A stretch of DNA of 64,000 bases, from the NCBI RefSeq assembly GCF_000340215.1, contig NW_006921539.1:1250507-1314506 (forward strand). The letters are read 5' to 3'. Origin of the DNA: Pseudocercospora fijiensis CIRAD86. Taxonomy: Eukaryota; Ascomycota; Dothideomycetes; Mycosphaerellales; Mycosphaerellaceae. How positions within the stretch are numbered: the stretch's first letter is position 1; each line of letters opens with the position of its first letter. The position numbers and the translations under genes were made by a program. Below, one piece after another: positions 11,286 to 21,998 of the stretch. The notes beneath the pieces are model-generated. The model ran no database searches. It was not told the DNA's origin and was given only the letters and a program-made list of their open reading frames with translations.

Positions 11286-11931
11286 AGTGGCTGCAATCGT
11301 GTGGCCTGAGAGAAGGATTTCTCACGAAGCTCACAGTCCTCTTCCACTCGAATGATGAACAAAATGCGGATAGAGACACTCAATGCATGGAAGCGCTAAA
11401 AGGACTGGGGCAGATGGAGGACCGCGTTGTTGACGAACCCGACCTACCTGTACATTCCTCACCAGCCCAGCAATGAGGATGCAGTCTGAGCGCTCCATTC
11501 CCGGCTTCGGCTCGCGAGATGAATATGGCCCTCGCCACATGGGACGCAGAGCATGCAGTAGATCGCCATTTCTGTGTCCAAGACACATTGTGAGTCCAAG
11601 TTTGCATAGGACCAAGATCCTACGCGTATTTCCATAGCTCCTAGAAGACGGTCTTTATCATGCGGCATGCTTCACAGGCTGCTGGTGTACTCTGCAATAG
11701 GAGAAACTATATGATAAGTGATCGATAAATCTTACTTGGTTCATGGCAACCTGGAAGATTATAAGGCACGTCGTGTTGTGAAAGTCGTGATGTTGTTCCC
11801 TCTGCGGTGGCCTGAACTGCACTTAGACTCGCGTTGCTCTCCATTCACTCCTCCCCCCCCCCCCCCATGCACTGCACGAACATTGCAATATCTACAGCAC
11901 TACATCTACACATCACCATCAGAAGCACAAA
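11286..11931. other. Intergenic region with poly-C tract
   Basis: Upstream region shared by the GH16-CFEM gene (minus) and cdc26 (plus). Minus-strand frames at 11331-11668 overlap one another in different phases and look like noise. A 14-C homopolymer lies at 11853-11866, just upstream of cdc26. Confidence 0.5.
11853..11866 (+). repeat. C14 homopolymer
   Basis: Fourteen consecutive C residues about 65 bp before the cdc26 start; probably in its leader or core promoter and prone to length variation. Confidence 0.85.
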
Positions 11932-12138
11932 ATGCTCTCCCGGCCAGCCACCAAACTGTCCCTCCTGCCCGATGATATCGCGGCCTACGAACAACGCAAA
12001 GCCCAACGCGAAGCCATGAAGCAAGATGAAGAGCTCGGCGGCAATATGTACGGCATCGACGAAGCGCATATGCAGCAGTCAAAAGCAAAGGCGAAGACCA
12101 AGGAGCAGAGAATTGGTATTGGCAGTTCAAGAAAATGA
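11932..12138 (+). CDS. cdc26: APC/C subunit Cdc26-like small protein
   Basis: A 68-residue intronless frame. The N-terminus MLSRPATKLSLLPDDIAAYE follows the pattern of fungal Cdc26 (MLRRxPTxLxLxxxDIxxYE), the part that known structures place inside the Apc6/Cut9 TPR superhelix. The rest is a charged helix (EQRKAQREAMKQDEE) and a Lys-rich tail, also usual. Known: Cdc26 stabilises the TPR subunits of the anaphase-promoting complex. The ATG is the first of the frame and carries the conserved motif directly. Short length limits certainty. Confidence 0.65.
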   Translation: MLSRPATKLSLLPDDIAAYEQRKAQREAMKQDEELGGNMYGIDEAHMQQSKAKAKTKEQRIGIGSSRK

Positions 12139-12430
12139 TACAAGCCGGTTCAGGTTGCCCACTCCAATCGCTGGCATTTCCAGATAATGGCTCTCCTTGC
12201 TGAAAACCTGGAGTGCACATTCCAGCGCGCAAGGCGCAACAACATGGCCCAAGGGAGGCACACGCCTGGCTTCCGCCCGAGGGAGCAGAACTGCTGCTCG
12301 CCATCATCCTTTTACTGTTGGAGCACGGGATCCATGGGAACTACCATCGATACATGAATAAATCACATCACCACGAGCTCTTCTATACAGCAAGGCGGAT
12401 CGGCGTCCAGACTCAGCGCAGAACGCCATT

Positions 12431-15099
12431 ATGGCTGCCAGAAGCATTGGGCTCAGCCTAGCCATAACTGCCATCATCTTCTTCGTCTCCCTTCTACGAC
12501 CAGCATATGCCGAGGTGCAGGCTGCGCTCAATCAGGACCTTCCAGATGTACCATTGTCACCACTTGAGCTACGCTTTGAGCTCAACGATGCTGGTAGTCC
12601 AGACCTCGGTGGGAAAGTCGAGAAGAGAGCAGCGGCCCCAACAGAGCAAAATAATGCCACGGGCGGCCATCACATGTACAAGCGACAGTATTCGACGGGC
12701 TCTGGCACACCTTATTGGTACTCGCAGATAAAACGCCAAGGCAGTCCAGCTTACGGCAACAATCCCAACTACAAGATCTGGCGCAATGTCAGAGACTACG
12801 GCGCTAGGGGCGATGGTGTGACCGACGACACTGAAGCAATCCAGGCTGCCATTGCTGATGGCTTTGATGGCATACGCTGCGGCTTTTGGGGCACTCCAGA
12901 AGAACTGGAAGAACCACGCAACTGCGAATCGCAGACTACAACTCCAGCTGTCGTCTACGTGCCTGCAGGGACATATCTGATCTCCAAGCCAGTGGTTATG
13001 TGGTACTACACACATTTCATTGGAGATGCCAACAACTTGCCTATCCTGAAGGCGACTTCCAACTTTGATGGCATCGGTATCCTTGATTCCGACCCGTACA
13101 TTATCTATCAAAAGCAGTGGTATACCAATCAAAACAACTTCTGGCGCAACGTACGCAACCTCATCATCGACACGACAAATGTTCCAGCGGGAACCAGTGT
13201 GCATGGCATTCACTGGCAGGTCTCGCAGGCCACCACCATGCAGAATGTTGTCTTTGTTATGCCGATCGGAGGGAACAACCCACAACATCAAGGCATTTTC
13301 ATGGAGAACGGATCCTCCCTCTTCTTGGAAGATCTCATCTTCATCGGAGGCCAGTACGGTCTGTTCGCCGGCAATCAGCAATATAACATGCGCAACTTGA
13401 CATTTTATAATTGTGATACCGGAATCTTTCAGAACTGGGGCTGGTCATGGAGCTACAAGAGTGTGACTTTCAATCAGTGTCGCGTTGGGTTTGATATGTC
13501 GCAGGGAGGCGATGGCGAACCCTCCGTCGGTGGCGTTCAGATTACAGATTCCACTTTCAACGACTGCGACATTGGCATCCTCGCACTTTTCCCGGCCAAT
13601 GAAACTGGGAAGACTGGATTGGGAACGGGAACCCTGGGGCTTGACAACGTGGAGTTCGTCAACACAGACCCGGCGATTGCGTACCCGAATGGCACTGTTG
13701 TCTTGCCAGGCAATCAGCGGATCGCGGCATACGCTCAGGGCGCAGCATACACTATCTATGACTCTGACCAGGAAGTAGGCAGCGAAAGGTGCTATCGTCC
13801 GACTGCCAACATGTCGCGTACCCAACGAACGTTCAATGCGCCACCAAAGAGCCCGAGCCTTATCGATGAGAACGGCCGATACTACGAGCGAAGTAAGCCG
13901 CAGTATGAGGGAGTTCCGGTGTCACAGTTCAAATCGATCATGGACTTTGGATGTCCAAATGATGGAGTTACAGATGCGACAGACTGCGTGCAGCGTTTCT
14001 TCGACTCTCTCACACCGGACCAAATCGGATTCATCGACCACGGCGCCTATGTCATCACCAACACCGTCACGATACCAAACAATGTCAGGCTTCAAGGTGA
14101 GGTATGGCCACTCTTCATGGTCACCGGACCCCGATTCCAGAACGAGTTCGCACCCATCGTTGCCTTCAGAGTTGGAGAGCCTGGCGATGTTGGAACCACC
14201 GAGCTGGTAGAAATTCTCTTCGAAACCATCGGTCCTGTTCCAGGCTGCATCATGATGGAGTGGAACCTCGCCGGTGAATATCCTGGCGCGACCGGCATGT
14301 GGGACACGCACTGGCGCATTGGAGGCAGCAATGGTACTGAACTACAGCTCACCCAATGCGCGAAGAATCCGCGGATTGCTCACGGCGCCCAGAAACAATG
14401 CTGGGCCGCATTCCTGAACGTCCACTTTACGCGGACAGCCAAGAATGTCATGGTCTCCCACAGTTGGGTTTGGATTGCTGATCACGAGCTTGACCTGCCC
14501 GGGCAATCACAAATCGATATCTACAACGGTCGCGGAATCTTGATCGAATCGGAAGGTCCGATGTGGTTCTACGGATCAGGTTCAGAGCACAGTATGCTGT
14601 ACAACTACCAATTCGCAGGAGCCAGTAATATCTATTTCTCCATCATGCAGTCGGAGACAGCTTATATGCAGGCCAACCCGAACGCTCTTGCATCGTTCAC
14701 CGCTCAGCCTGGACCACCATGGAACGATCCTACGTTCGACGATTGCTTCTTGGGCAACTGTATCAAGGTAAGCTCAGACCCAAACCGTCATTACATAAAA
14801 CCTAACACACCATTTTCTTTCCCTAGACACAAGCTGTCCGCATCTTCAACAGCACCTACATCTACGCCTACGGCCTCGGTCTTTACTCGTTCTTCCAAAA
14901 CTACGATTCGGCCTGCATCATCACCACCAACTGCGATCAATTCAGAGTCTACATCGAGCAGAGTCAAGGTGTTTACCTTTACGGCTATACTTCCGTCGCT
15001 GCGGAATACATGGCTTATGTGGACGGCGTGCCCATGGTACCTTCCCAAGCACATTTTGCGACGTTTGGTAATACTGTTGCGGTGTTGGAGTATCCTTGA
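12431..15099 (+). CDS. GH55 exo/endo-beta-1,3-glucanase
   Basis: Two exons, 12431-14767 and 14827-15099, separated by a 59-bp intron (GTAAGC...CCCTAG); 869 residues. Reading through the intron gives a false 902-residue frame with a Ser/Thr-rich end; splicing restores the normal GH55 C-terminus (TYIYAYGLGLYSFFQNYDSA ... GNTVAVLEYP). Signal peptide about 1-27. Two pectate-lyase-like beta-helix repeats begin with DYGARGDGVTDDTEAIQ (about 121-137) and DFGCPNDGVTDATDCVQ (about 507-523). The family motif GPMWFYGSGSEHSMLYNYQF is present, including the Glu of the SEH segment. Known: GH55 enzymes are secreted laminarinases. With the neighbouring GH16-CFEM gene it forms a small beta-glucan gene group. 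Confidence 0.93.
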
Positions 15100-15686
15100 G
15101 AGGCTGGGCTGGGCTGGACGAGCGAGCGAGCGAGATTGAGATGGAGCGAGAAAGTAGATTGGAAAGTAGATTGGAAATGATTGGGTGAAATTGCTCACGT
15201 CGGAAATTCTATGTCCTTATCCTTCGTCGTATGACTTTATGTGGGGGACTAATACGCATTTGAAGCGTTGGCCGAGCAGAACAGCGGAGGAGATTGGAAA
15301 GTTCTCTGCCCTTTACACATCAGCCTTGTTCTTTCGTCTCAAATCGTAGTCAGGTTGCCGGTAGGGCGCTACCACCAGGACCTTGCAATTCGAGACCTTG
15401 TCCCTCCAAAATGCACGTTGTAACGTAGAGCTGACTTGAAAGGAATGCTACTACGGAGTCGTCACGCACGGAAGAAAAAACATTTCGAAGTCACAGTCCT
15501 GATCCCGCGGAGAGGGTGGTGTGAAGGTCCAATTCAGCATGGACAGACACGTGGAACAACGTCCTCTCGCAGTACCTGTCGTCTCGGCCGATAATCATTG
15601 TGTCAGTTGCCGCTTCATTGACTTCTGACCACAATCGCATACATGTACAGTCAACGACATAGACTTTTGAAATCCGCAGATATGTA
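15100..15686. other. Convergent intergenic region, no gene seen
   Basis: Holds the 3' flanks of the GH55 gene and the DUF2786 gene. The minus-strand 111-codon frame at 15491-15826 overlaps the DUF2786 coding end and has no recognisable features. Confidence 0.5.
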
Positions 15687-17447
15687 TCATGCCATAATAT
15701 TCTTCCGATGCACATCAATCTTATGAGCATCTTTCTTGCCCCTCGACCACGCATCTTCATCAATTGAGTCCATCTCGCGTCGACGTGGCGCCGGACCCCA
15801 AGTGTACTTATGCTTCTCCTTCTCAATGAAGTCTTCGATCAACTGCTTCGTCTTTTGTCGAAATCTCACGACTTGGCTCTTGCTCGAGAAGGCGGGTGCA
15901 TTTGGTTCAGGCGTGAAGAGGGCTGACATCAGGTTGTCTGCTTTGGCGGTCGAGGCCAGCGATTGAACATCTTCATTGTCATCGAATACGGAGTAGTCGT
16001 TATCCCAGTCTTCTGGCCCATACCCATCTGAGCCTGCGTCGTCGAAATCTATGCCGGAGTCGTTGGCACTGGGTAACAAGGCATTGGTCTCGTCCGCGTT
16101 CTCATGAGTGTGGCCGAAGATCTTTTGTCTCCCGAGCCTGGTCAGTGTAATTGCTTTCGTGTTGCCGTCGCTTTCGAGGACCTCAAGATCAACCAAGCAA
16201 TTGAGGATATCGACGGCTTCGGTCTCTACTTGGAAGCGTGTGCCGAGATCCGGATTGCTCTCAAGCTCATCGTTGATGGCAGCCACGAGGATGATGCAGT
16301 TTGCGGAGTCGTTTTCGAACACACTTGCAGCAACACGCTTCATCATCTTTTGAAAGAGAAAGACACGTTGCGGACTAATCGGCGGGGTCTGTTTCTGATT
16401 CGGATCTCTCATAACTTCGTCGACCTCCTCGTTTGATTCTGAGTCGGAGTCCCTGTGCATGATCGTGTCCTCGTCGAATGGGACCTTGCCCTCGCCCTCG
16501 CCCTCGTCTTCAATGGTTACAAGATGAGGATTGTTATGATTAAAGGGTCCTTTCAAACGATCCAGCTCGGCTTTTCTCCGGGCCTCTTCCTCTTCGATGC
16601 GTGCTGCAAGTGTCTCTTCCTCGGCCCTCGCAGCGCGCCGTTCTTCCGCTTTCCTCTCTCTTCGTGCCATCTTCTGCAATTCCTCACTGAGGGCCATGAT
16701 GTAGCTATTCCTTTTATTTGCGTAGCAAGTCCTTTCATTTCCATTCTTGTTGTTTGCGTTCGTAAGCTTGCGTGACCATTCCCCTGCCAGGTTGTACACC
16801 ATCTCAAATGCGTAAGCTGCTGCCACCGAATTGTTCGCAAGGCCGCAGAAGACGATGGCAAGCTTGGTCTTGTTCCGGCGATAGCTTCGATAAGATGCTT
16901 TCGTATCGAAGAAGAGTTCGATAGCATGCACCATGCGGTAGAGCCAAACGGCCCGGTGGACTCCCTTGCTAGAATCGCCATCGCGGTGCGTGAGATGAAC
17001 GATACTCTCGCTGACATAGTTTTGCTGCTGTTCGGGAGTCGCATGCTCAAGTACCTCGGCCTGGCTTACATTGTACTGCTTCATTCGGCGGGTAGCGAGC
17101 AACAAGGCTGCTTTAGCCTCGCTTTCTGGTGTGTCGGGATGTCGAGAGACCTCTAGACATTTCTTAATAGTAGCAAGAATGCCCTCCTCGACATCCGCGA
17201 CCGATGAGCGCACTGTCATTGCAGCATCTGCCGTCTCTACAACGGTAGCCTTGAACAATAGCGGTGCACCAAGCGTGGGAGCTTTCCTCTTGAGAATCTT
17301 TGCGTATTTCGCCATGATAATGCTTCGACGTTTGTCGTATCCCTTCTGAGTTATTTCGCCGTCTTGGAATTCCAAGTCGAGAAGGTCGAGTTGCTTTCGA
17401 AGGTTTGGAGGCATATCAGCCATGTCATGTGCTTCCTTAGGAGCCAT
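15687..17447 (-). CDS. DUF2786-domain protein with DMAP1-binding-like N-terminus
   Basis: Intronless. I start at the ATG at 17447 (586 residues). An upstream in-frame ATG at 17561 would add 38 residues of untranslated-leader character. Residues about 12-50 (LRKQLDLLDLEFQDGEITQK...KRR) resemble the DMAP1-binding fold used by nuclear and scaffold proteins. Residues about 87-130 match DUF2786 (KKCLEVSRHPDTPESEAKAA), followed by a helical domain (DUF7168-like by position) with VHRAVWLYRMVHAIE and a charged coiled-coil segment rich in E/R. The acidic C-terminal half is largely disordered. Function unknown; the fold set suggests a nuclear or scaffold role, which is only inference. Confidence 0.78.
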   Translation of the reverse strand: MAPKEAHDMADMPPNLRKQLDLLDLEFQDGEITQKGYDKRRSIIMAKYAKILKRKAPTLGAPLLFKATVVETADAAMTVRSSVADVEEGILATIKKCLEVSRHPDTPESEAKAALLLATRRMKQYNVSQAEVLEHATPEQQQNYVSESIVHLTHRDGDSSKGVHRAVWLYRMVHAIELFFDTKASYRSYRRNKTKLAIVFCGLANNSVAAAYAFEMVYNLAGEWSRKLTNANNKNGNERTCYANKRNSYIMALSEELQKMARRERKAEERRAARAEEETLAARIEEEEARRKAELDRLKGPFNHNNPHLVTIEDEGEGEGKVPFDEDTIMHRDSDSESNEEVDEVMRDPNQKQTPPISPQRVFLFQKMMKRVAASVFENDSANCIILVAAINDELESNPDLGTRFQVETEAVDILNCLVDLEVLESDGNTKAITLTRLGRQKIFGHTHENADETNALLPSANDSGIDFDDAGSDGYGPEDWDNDYSVFDDNEDVQSLASTAKADNLMSALFTPEPNAPAFSSKSQVVRFRQKTKQLIEDFIEKEKHKYTWGPAPRRREMDSIDEDAWSRGKKDAHKIDVHRKNIMA

Positions 17448-17747
17448 TGGATGTCGGACTCGTTGAGTAGTCTCCTGGTTGCAGTGTAGGTCAACTACAA
17501 TTGCTGGTTGGCGCAGATCTTCATGTTGGTATTGGGTCTTTGCACAAAATGAATTTTGCAAAGAGAAGAGAGTCTGAGTGCGTTGCGATCACAGCCAGGG
17601 AGCTGTGGAGGCAGCAGCGTTTGCCGTTTGCACAGAGTGGCGACGCGACGCGCTGCTGCAGCGCGACCTGCCGCGGAATCACGTGATAACTGCTCATGCC
17701 CTCATCAAGTGTCAGCTAAAGTATGGCTTTGACATTGGATGACTTAC

Positions 17748-17882
17748 AGCATAGTTTGCGCACTTGCGAGGAGAGTTCGTCAATGCGCCGAGGAAGTAGA
17801 GAATGATGTATTGCCACAACGCTCCTGTGATCCAATTCAAGATGAACAGGAAGAAGATCGCCACAAAGCCGTCGTCGGTCAT
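17748..17882 (-). pseudogene. Fragment of an UNC93-like MFS transporter
   Basis: Minus-strand frame of 45 codons that reads as a transmembrane segment followed by LYFLGALTNSPRKCANYA, which fits the LGALTN-x-x-R-K-A-N-A motif of fungal UNC93/DUF895 transporters. It ends at a good donor (GTAAGTC) but no downstream exon follows before the DUF2786 gene, and the protein-like sequence just upstream (about 17883-18010) is in another frame with a stop between. I therefore read it as a decayed remnant. Identification rests on one motif. Confidence 0.4.
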
Positions 17883-18626
17883 AGGGAGCAGAAAGGAAGA
17901 GGGGCGGAGAGGAGTAACATGTACTCATCCTCACTTCTTTGTATCTTACGATACTCCTCATTAGAGAGCCATGTATAGGGCGATAGGAACAAGCTGGCGA
18001 CAGGGAACTTGGGCTCACCATGCTTGAGCTCATCATAGTTTGCAGTTGCGGTCGCTGCGGCGTGGAACAGCTGGCCCCTCTGTCAGTCATCTCATCAAGC
18101 CTAACTTATCATCTGTTCGACCTCGAATCGTCGAGTGAGGTGTTCGCGATAGCATGAAGGAAGGTGAAAGAGTTCATTTCGGTCAGGGTTTGATGGAACG
18201 GATCGGGCTCCCGCCGGGTTTGAGCGACGGACTTGGGCGCCGGCAAGGGTGAAGATGCTGTCCAGAGATGTGTGATAAGCCAGATAGATCGATCCACTAT
18301 TACAATGCAAGAACGTTCGCAAGCTGTGGCTCGCAAGCTGTAGCGTTGTCGTAGCGTTGTCGAGGTACAAATAGCGCTTGCCGTGTCAAAGGACAATCCC
18401 ATCATCACCTTCCAGTCAACACCAGCCATGAGTATGAGAAATAGAACTTGAACACCGGAGTGGTGGCTGCGAGTCATACGAGGTATCGTGATTTATCGGA
18501 ATGCTTCTCTACAGATCCCAAGGACAGCTCTCCCAAAATCGCTCAAGAAAGATGCTTGCTTTGTAGTACATCGTTTTCTGAAGCCATGCTCCTGCTTGCT
18601 GCACTCACGCGCCTGATGCGAATTGA
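17883..18626. other. Intergenic with possible transporter debris
   Basis: Minus-strand frames (18101-18477, 17716-18090) mix hydrophobic and polar stretches and may be more debris of the UNC93-like gene, but I cannot align them to the family. Nothing else seen. Confidence 0.35.
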
Positions 18627-20422
18627 CTATTGCGCACTGCTGCGGGTGGTGCGCTTGTTCAACTCATCCTTGGCCTTGTCAGCGCCCGACGCAACAGCAT
18701 CTGCGACATCATCCTTAGTCTTTTGTGCGGCAGCCTTGGCCTTCTCGGCCTTTGCCTTCAACTCTTCCTTGCTTGGGGCGGCGGAGGAGCCGACGGAGAA
18801 AACGACGAGGAGAATGGTGATAATGGCGAGAGCGATCGTGCCGGCCACTTCCGGAACGAACTTGACAGCGTCGACTGGGTTCTTCTGGACGAGCTCAAGG
18901 AAGAGAGCGGTCTTCTCCTTGATGTAGAGAACTGGGTCCTCCATGAAGACAAGGTCCATTGGAGACTTCTTGGTGTCCCCAGCTGGCAAACCAGCCCGCT
19001 CAGCCTCCAGCTCCGATGGATGCTTGATGTCCCAGGTCTCCTTCTTGAAGGCCTTGGCCTGAGCCTCGTCGTGGCCGATGTAGATGTTGTCAAAGAGGAT
19101 ATCCTCGTTCATCGTCCAAAGCTCGAAGCCGATCTAGGAAAGGGATTAGTAGAGATATGAGATCTGATGCGTCAGTGTCACTTACAGCGCCCATTGGCTC
19201 AAAGTCGGATGGCGACTTGTCCTCGAAGAAATCTGGGTTGGCGATCTTCCGTGGCTCCCAGACACCCTTGTACTCTGGGTTGTCAATCATAGGAGCGGAC
19301 CACTTGCCCTTGAAAGCTGGGTTCTTGATCATTGGCTTCTCCCATGGGCCACAGCCAGATATCTCATCACACTTGGGGTTGGGGATTTGTGGTGGGATCC
19401 AGTCACCGTCCTCATCGTCCTCCCAGTCCTCTGGCTTCTCAGCAGCTCGGTCTGGAATGGTGAGCGGCTCATCTTCGAGCCAGTCCTCTGGCTTGGTGGC
19501 CTCCTCGTCGACAATCTCGTACGGCGCGTCCTCGTCCCAGTCCTCTGGCTTGGTGGCATCTGGGTCGCGGATCTTGGCCTCATCAACCCAGGTGTCTGGC
19601 TTCTTGTCATTTGGGTCGTCAATCTCAGCTGGTGGGTTGACAGGTGGGACGAAGTCCTCGAGGAGGGAGCCGTTCTTCACACTGCCGCCGTTGATCAAGA
19701 GCTCGAAAGTCTGGTCTGGACGGACGATGAGGGAGTAGAGGTTGGACAGCTTATCAATCTCGGCGGGTGGGGCCCTTTCCAAATGCTTCTCCTCGTATTC
19801 GCCAGTTTTTGGGTTCTTGTGGCGGAAGATGAAGTGGACCTTGTTAGTAGCACCGCACTTGTCTGGACCAAACATGATGATGTATGGCGAAGCATTGGAG
19901 AACTCGTCGGAGGCCAGAGCGGCATTCTCCTGGAGGAGCTTCATGTAGGCACCACCGCACTCGAGGTATTGCTGGAACTTGACCTCATATGAGATAACCA
20001 GAGACTTGCCCTTGTTGTCAATGGGCTCGTCAAACTTGGCAGAGATGGCGTGGTGGGCAGCCTTGTCCTTGGCCACCAGGCCCTTGTCGCCGGCGATGCC
20101 CTTGAAGACGGTGGGCTCCTCGACTGCCCAGTTGCCCACATACTGCCATTCCTCCTTGGTGTTCTCCTTCTTAGCGTGTGAAGCCTTCCACCGAGCGTCC
20201 CAGCCGTCGGTGAACTGCTCAATGAAGGGTGCCTTCAGGGTGGTTGGCTGGGAAAATGGCCAGGTCAGTGGGAAGGCGCGACTCGAAGTACTCGAGGATA
20301 CGTACTGTGAATTGGGGCAGCGAGGCGTCGGCTGCTGATGGGGCGTCGACTGCTGATGGGGCGTCATCTTCTGCGGATACCAGAGCGGCGGCACCAAGCG
20401 CCAAAAGCGAAGTGACCTTCAT
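18627..20422 (-). CDS. clxA: Calnexin
   Basis: Three exons (20422-20306, 20247-19186, 19133-18627; introns 58 and 52 bp), 561 residues, frame consistent throughout. Seen: signal peptide ([17 protein letters not shown]), lectin domain, a P-domain with repeated KPEDWDE/KPEDWLE-type motifs and then GxWxPPxIxNPxYKGxW-type repeats ([17 protein letters not shown]), the post-P-domain motif [20 protein letters not shown], one C-terminal transmembrane helix ([20 protein letters not shown]) and a Lys-rich cytosolic tail. Known: an ER lectin chaperone that holds monoglucosylated glycoproteins with ERp57-type partners. The tail lacks a classic KKxx end but is basic. Very secure call. Confidence 0.96.
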
Positions 20423-20993
20423 CGTGTGCCTGCCGTTGCCGTTGCCGTGGCCGTGGCCGTCTGCAGACGAAGTGCAAAGGAGTGTGGAAGGAGATGTGGA
20501 GGTTGGAAAGAAAAGGCAATGTCGAGGTCGAGGGTGAAGAATGTCGAATGGTGTGCGATATTTGAGTTGCGCGCTGGCTGGTGGTAACGGACAGCTGGCT
20601 CTAATAAAGGTGGAAAGCTAAAGAAGCTCGCTCGCTCCAAATCCAGGGCAGGGCCAATGCGTGGCGCCAAAAACTCAAAAAATGCGGGGGCCGTTCGGTT
20701 CACTTAAGTTCGAATTAGGTTTGCGCCGCGAAGCGACATTTGCATGTGCTTACACGCGAGTCCCTCAGGCACATTCACCGCCGGCATTCAGGACATGGAT
20801 GATATCTGCAGTAGAAGAGGCGGCGAGACGGAAAGAGATGGCAATATCCAGGACAACATACATCATGACCAGCAGTCGTTTCAGCCAGCCGAGCGTCTGC
20901 ACGAATCTATGTGGCACACTGGCAGAGATGATCAACTCCACCTGCTACAAGGAGTGCTTCCAATTCTCGCTGATGGACCAGGACCACGTCTGC
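20423..20993. other. Calnexin upstream region
   Basis: Contains the calnexin promoter and the 3' flank of the GTP cyclohydrolase gene. A short GCC-GTT/GTG-GCC hexamer-like run lies just before the calnexin start (about 20430-20462). No gene seen; plus-strand frames are antisense noise. Confidence 0.5.
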
Positions 20994-21602
20994 TCAGCGG
21001 AAGACCCCCTTCTTGCACTGGGTAATGGTGGTAGAGCCGGTCTGTTCGACACTCCGCATCACCATGCTCATATGAGAGCATTCTGCAACAACAATGATTC
21101 CGTCAGGCTCCAACACGGCCTGCACCGCACTTGCAACTTCCTCCGTAAGACGCTCTTGGACTTGCAGTCGTCGCGCGTACATTTCAACCGTGCGGGCAAA
21201 CTTCGACAAGCCAAGAACATAACTCTTCGGAATGTACCCTATATGCATCGTTCCAACAAAAGGCATGAGATGATGCTCGCAAAGACTTGCCACGTGTATG
21301 TCTCGCACAATCATCATGTCGCTGCCCTCGACCTTGGAGCGGGCGTCAACTGGTGCAACAAGCTCGGGCCTCAGGCCGTAGCCTTGAGTGAAGAAGGCCA
21401 TTGCTTTTGCAAAGCGCTCCGGCGTTTTGCGGAGGTCTTCACGTTCGGGGTCTTCGCCAATGCTGGTGAGGATTGCTTTGGCCGCGGATGCAATCTGCGC
21501 TACGACTTGGCTGTTCTCCCTTTTCCTGGACTGAGCTGCGACGACGCCCGGAGTACTGCAGAGATCTTGGTTCGCCGACCCATTGTTTCCGTCAGTATGC
21601 AT
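20994..21602 (-). CDS. gch1: GTP cyclohydrolase I paralogue with altered zinc site and short C-terminus
   Basis: 202 residues from the ATG at 21602; the frame extends another 65 codons upstream but that part is unlike the family. Core motifs: EDPEREDLRKTPERFAKAM, SLCEHHLMPF (C108, H110, H111), GLSKFARTVEMYARRLQVQE, and SHMSMVMRSVE. Known: the enzyme opens GTP to dihydroneopterin triphosphate using zinc held by two Cys and one His (Cys110, His113, Cys181 in E. coli). Here the second Cys is Ser179 (HMS for HMC), MRG is MRS, and the protein stops at CKKGVFR, about 12-15 residues before the usual EEFL-type end. It may be inactive, neofunctional or decaying. It is divergent from a broken multidomain enzyme gene. 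Confidence 0.8.
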   Translation of the reverse strand: MHTDGNNGSANQDLCSTPGVVAAQSRKRENSQVVAQIASAAKAILTSIGEDPEREDLRKTPERFAKAMAFFTQGYGLRPELVAPVDARSKVEGSDMMIVRDIHVASLCEHHLMPFVGTMHIGYIPKSYVLGLSKFARTVEMYARRLQVQERLTEEVASAVQAVLEPDGIIVVAECSHMSMVMRSVEQTGSTTITQCKKGVFR

Positions 21603-21998
21603 TTCAACTGACTTATTGCTGCTGTCAAATATGGCATGCAGGTACCAAAGCTTGAGACTGACCTCTAGTAAGTCTAACTGCTCACGTATTGGCAAAATCC
21701 CGAGACACCTTTGGACTGAGAGCTTGATTGCTCCACCAACACGCAACATCAAAGGACAGTGCAAAAGCGAGTCCGATGGAAGGCATCGACGTAGCAAAAT
21801 GCAAGATCGACCAGGTCCTTTTTGTCAGGCCAGATGACTCTCGTAAGTATGCATGTGCGTCTTTGTCCCTTTCATTGCATTGCTTGTCGTAATGAAGACT
21901 TCACATAACTCACACTGGTCACTAGAGTAGATCAAGTTACTGAGGCCCGTTTTCTGCTACGAACTGCTCTCCTAACTGCGGCCTCTCATAACTGCAAT
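21603..21998. other. Bidirectional upstream region of the cyclohydrolase and methyltransferase-FAD genes
   Basis: 396 bp between two divergent starts. It is open on the minus strand for 65 codons without family-like sequence. A shared promoter is likely from the arrangement; I recognise no specific operator. Confidence 0.45.

Noticed and set aside
12569..13381. 270-codon minus-strand frame
   Set aside because: Antisense shadow of the GH55 gene; no domain features.
12431..15139. 902-residue reading of the GH55 gene with a Ser/Thr-rich C-terminus
   Set aside because: The tail is read through an intron (14768-14826); splicing gives the conserved GH55 end and 869 residues.
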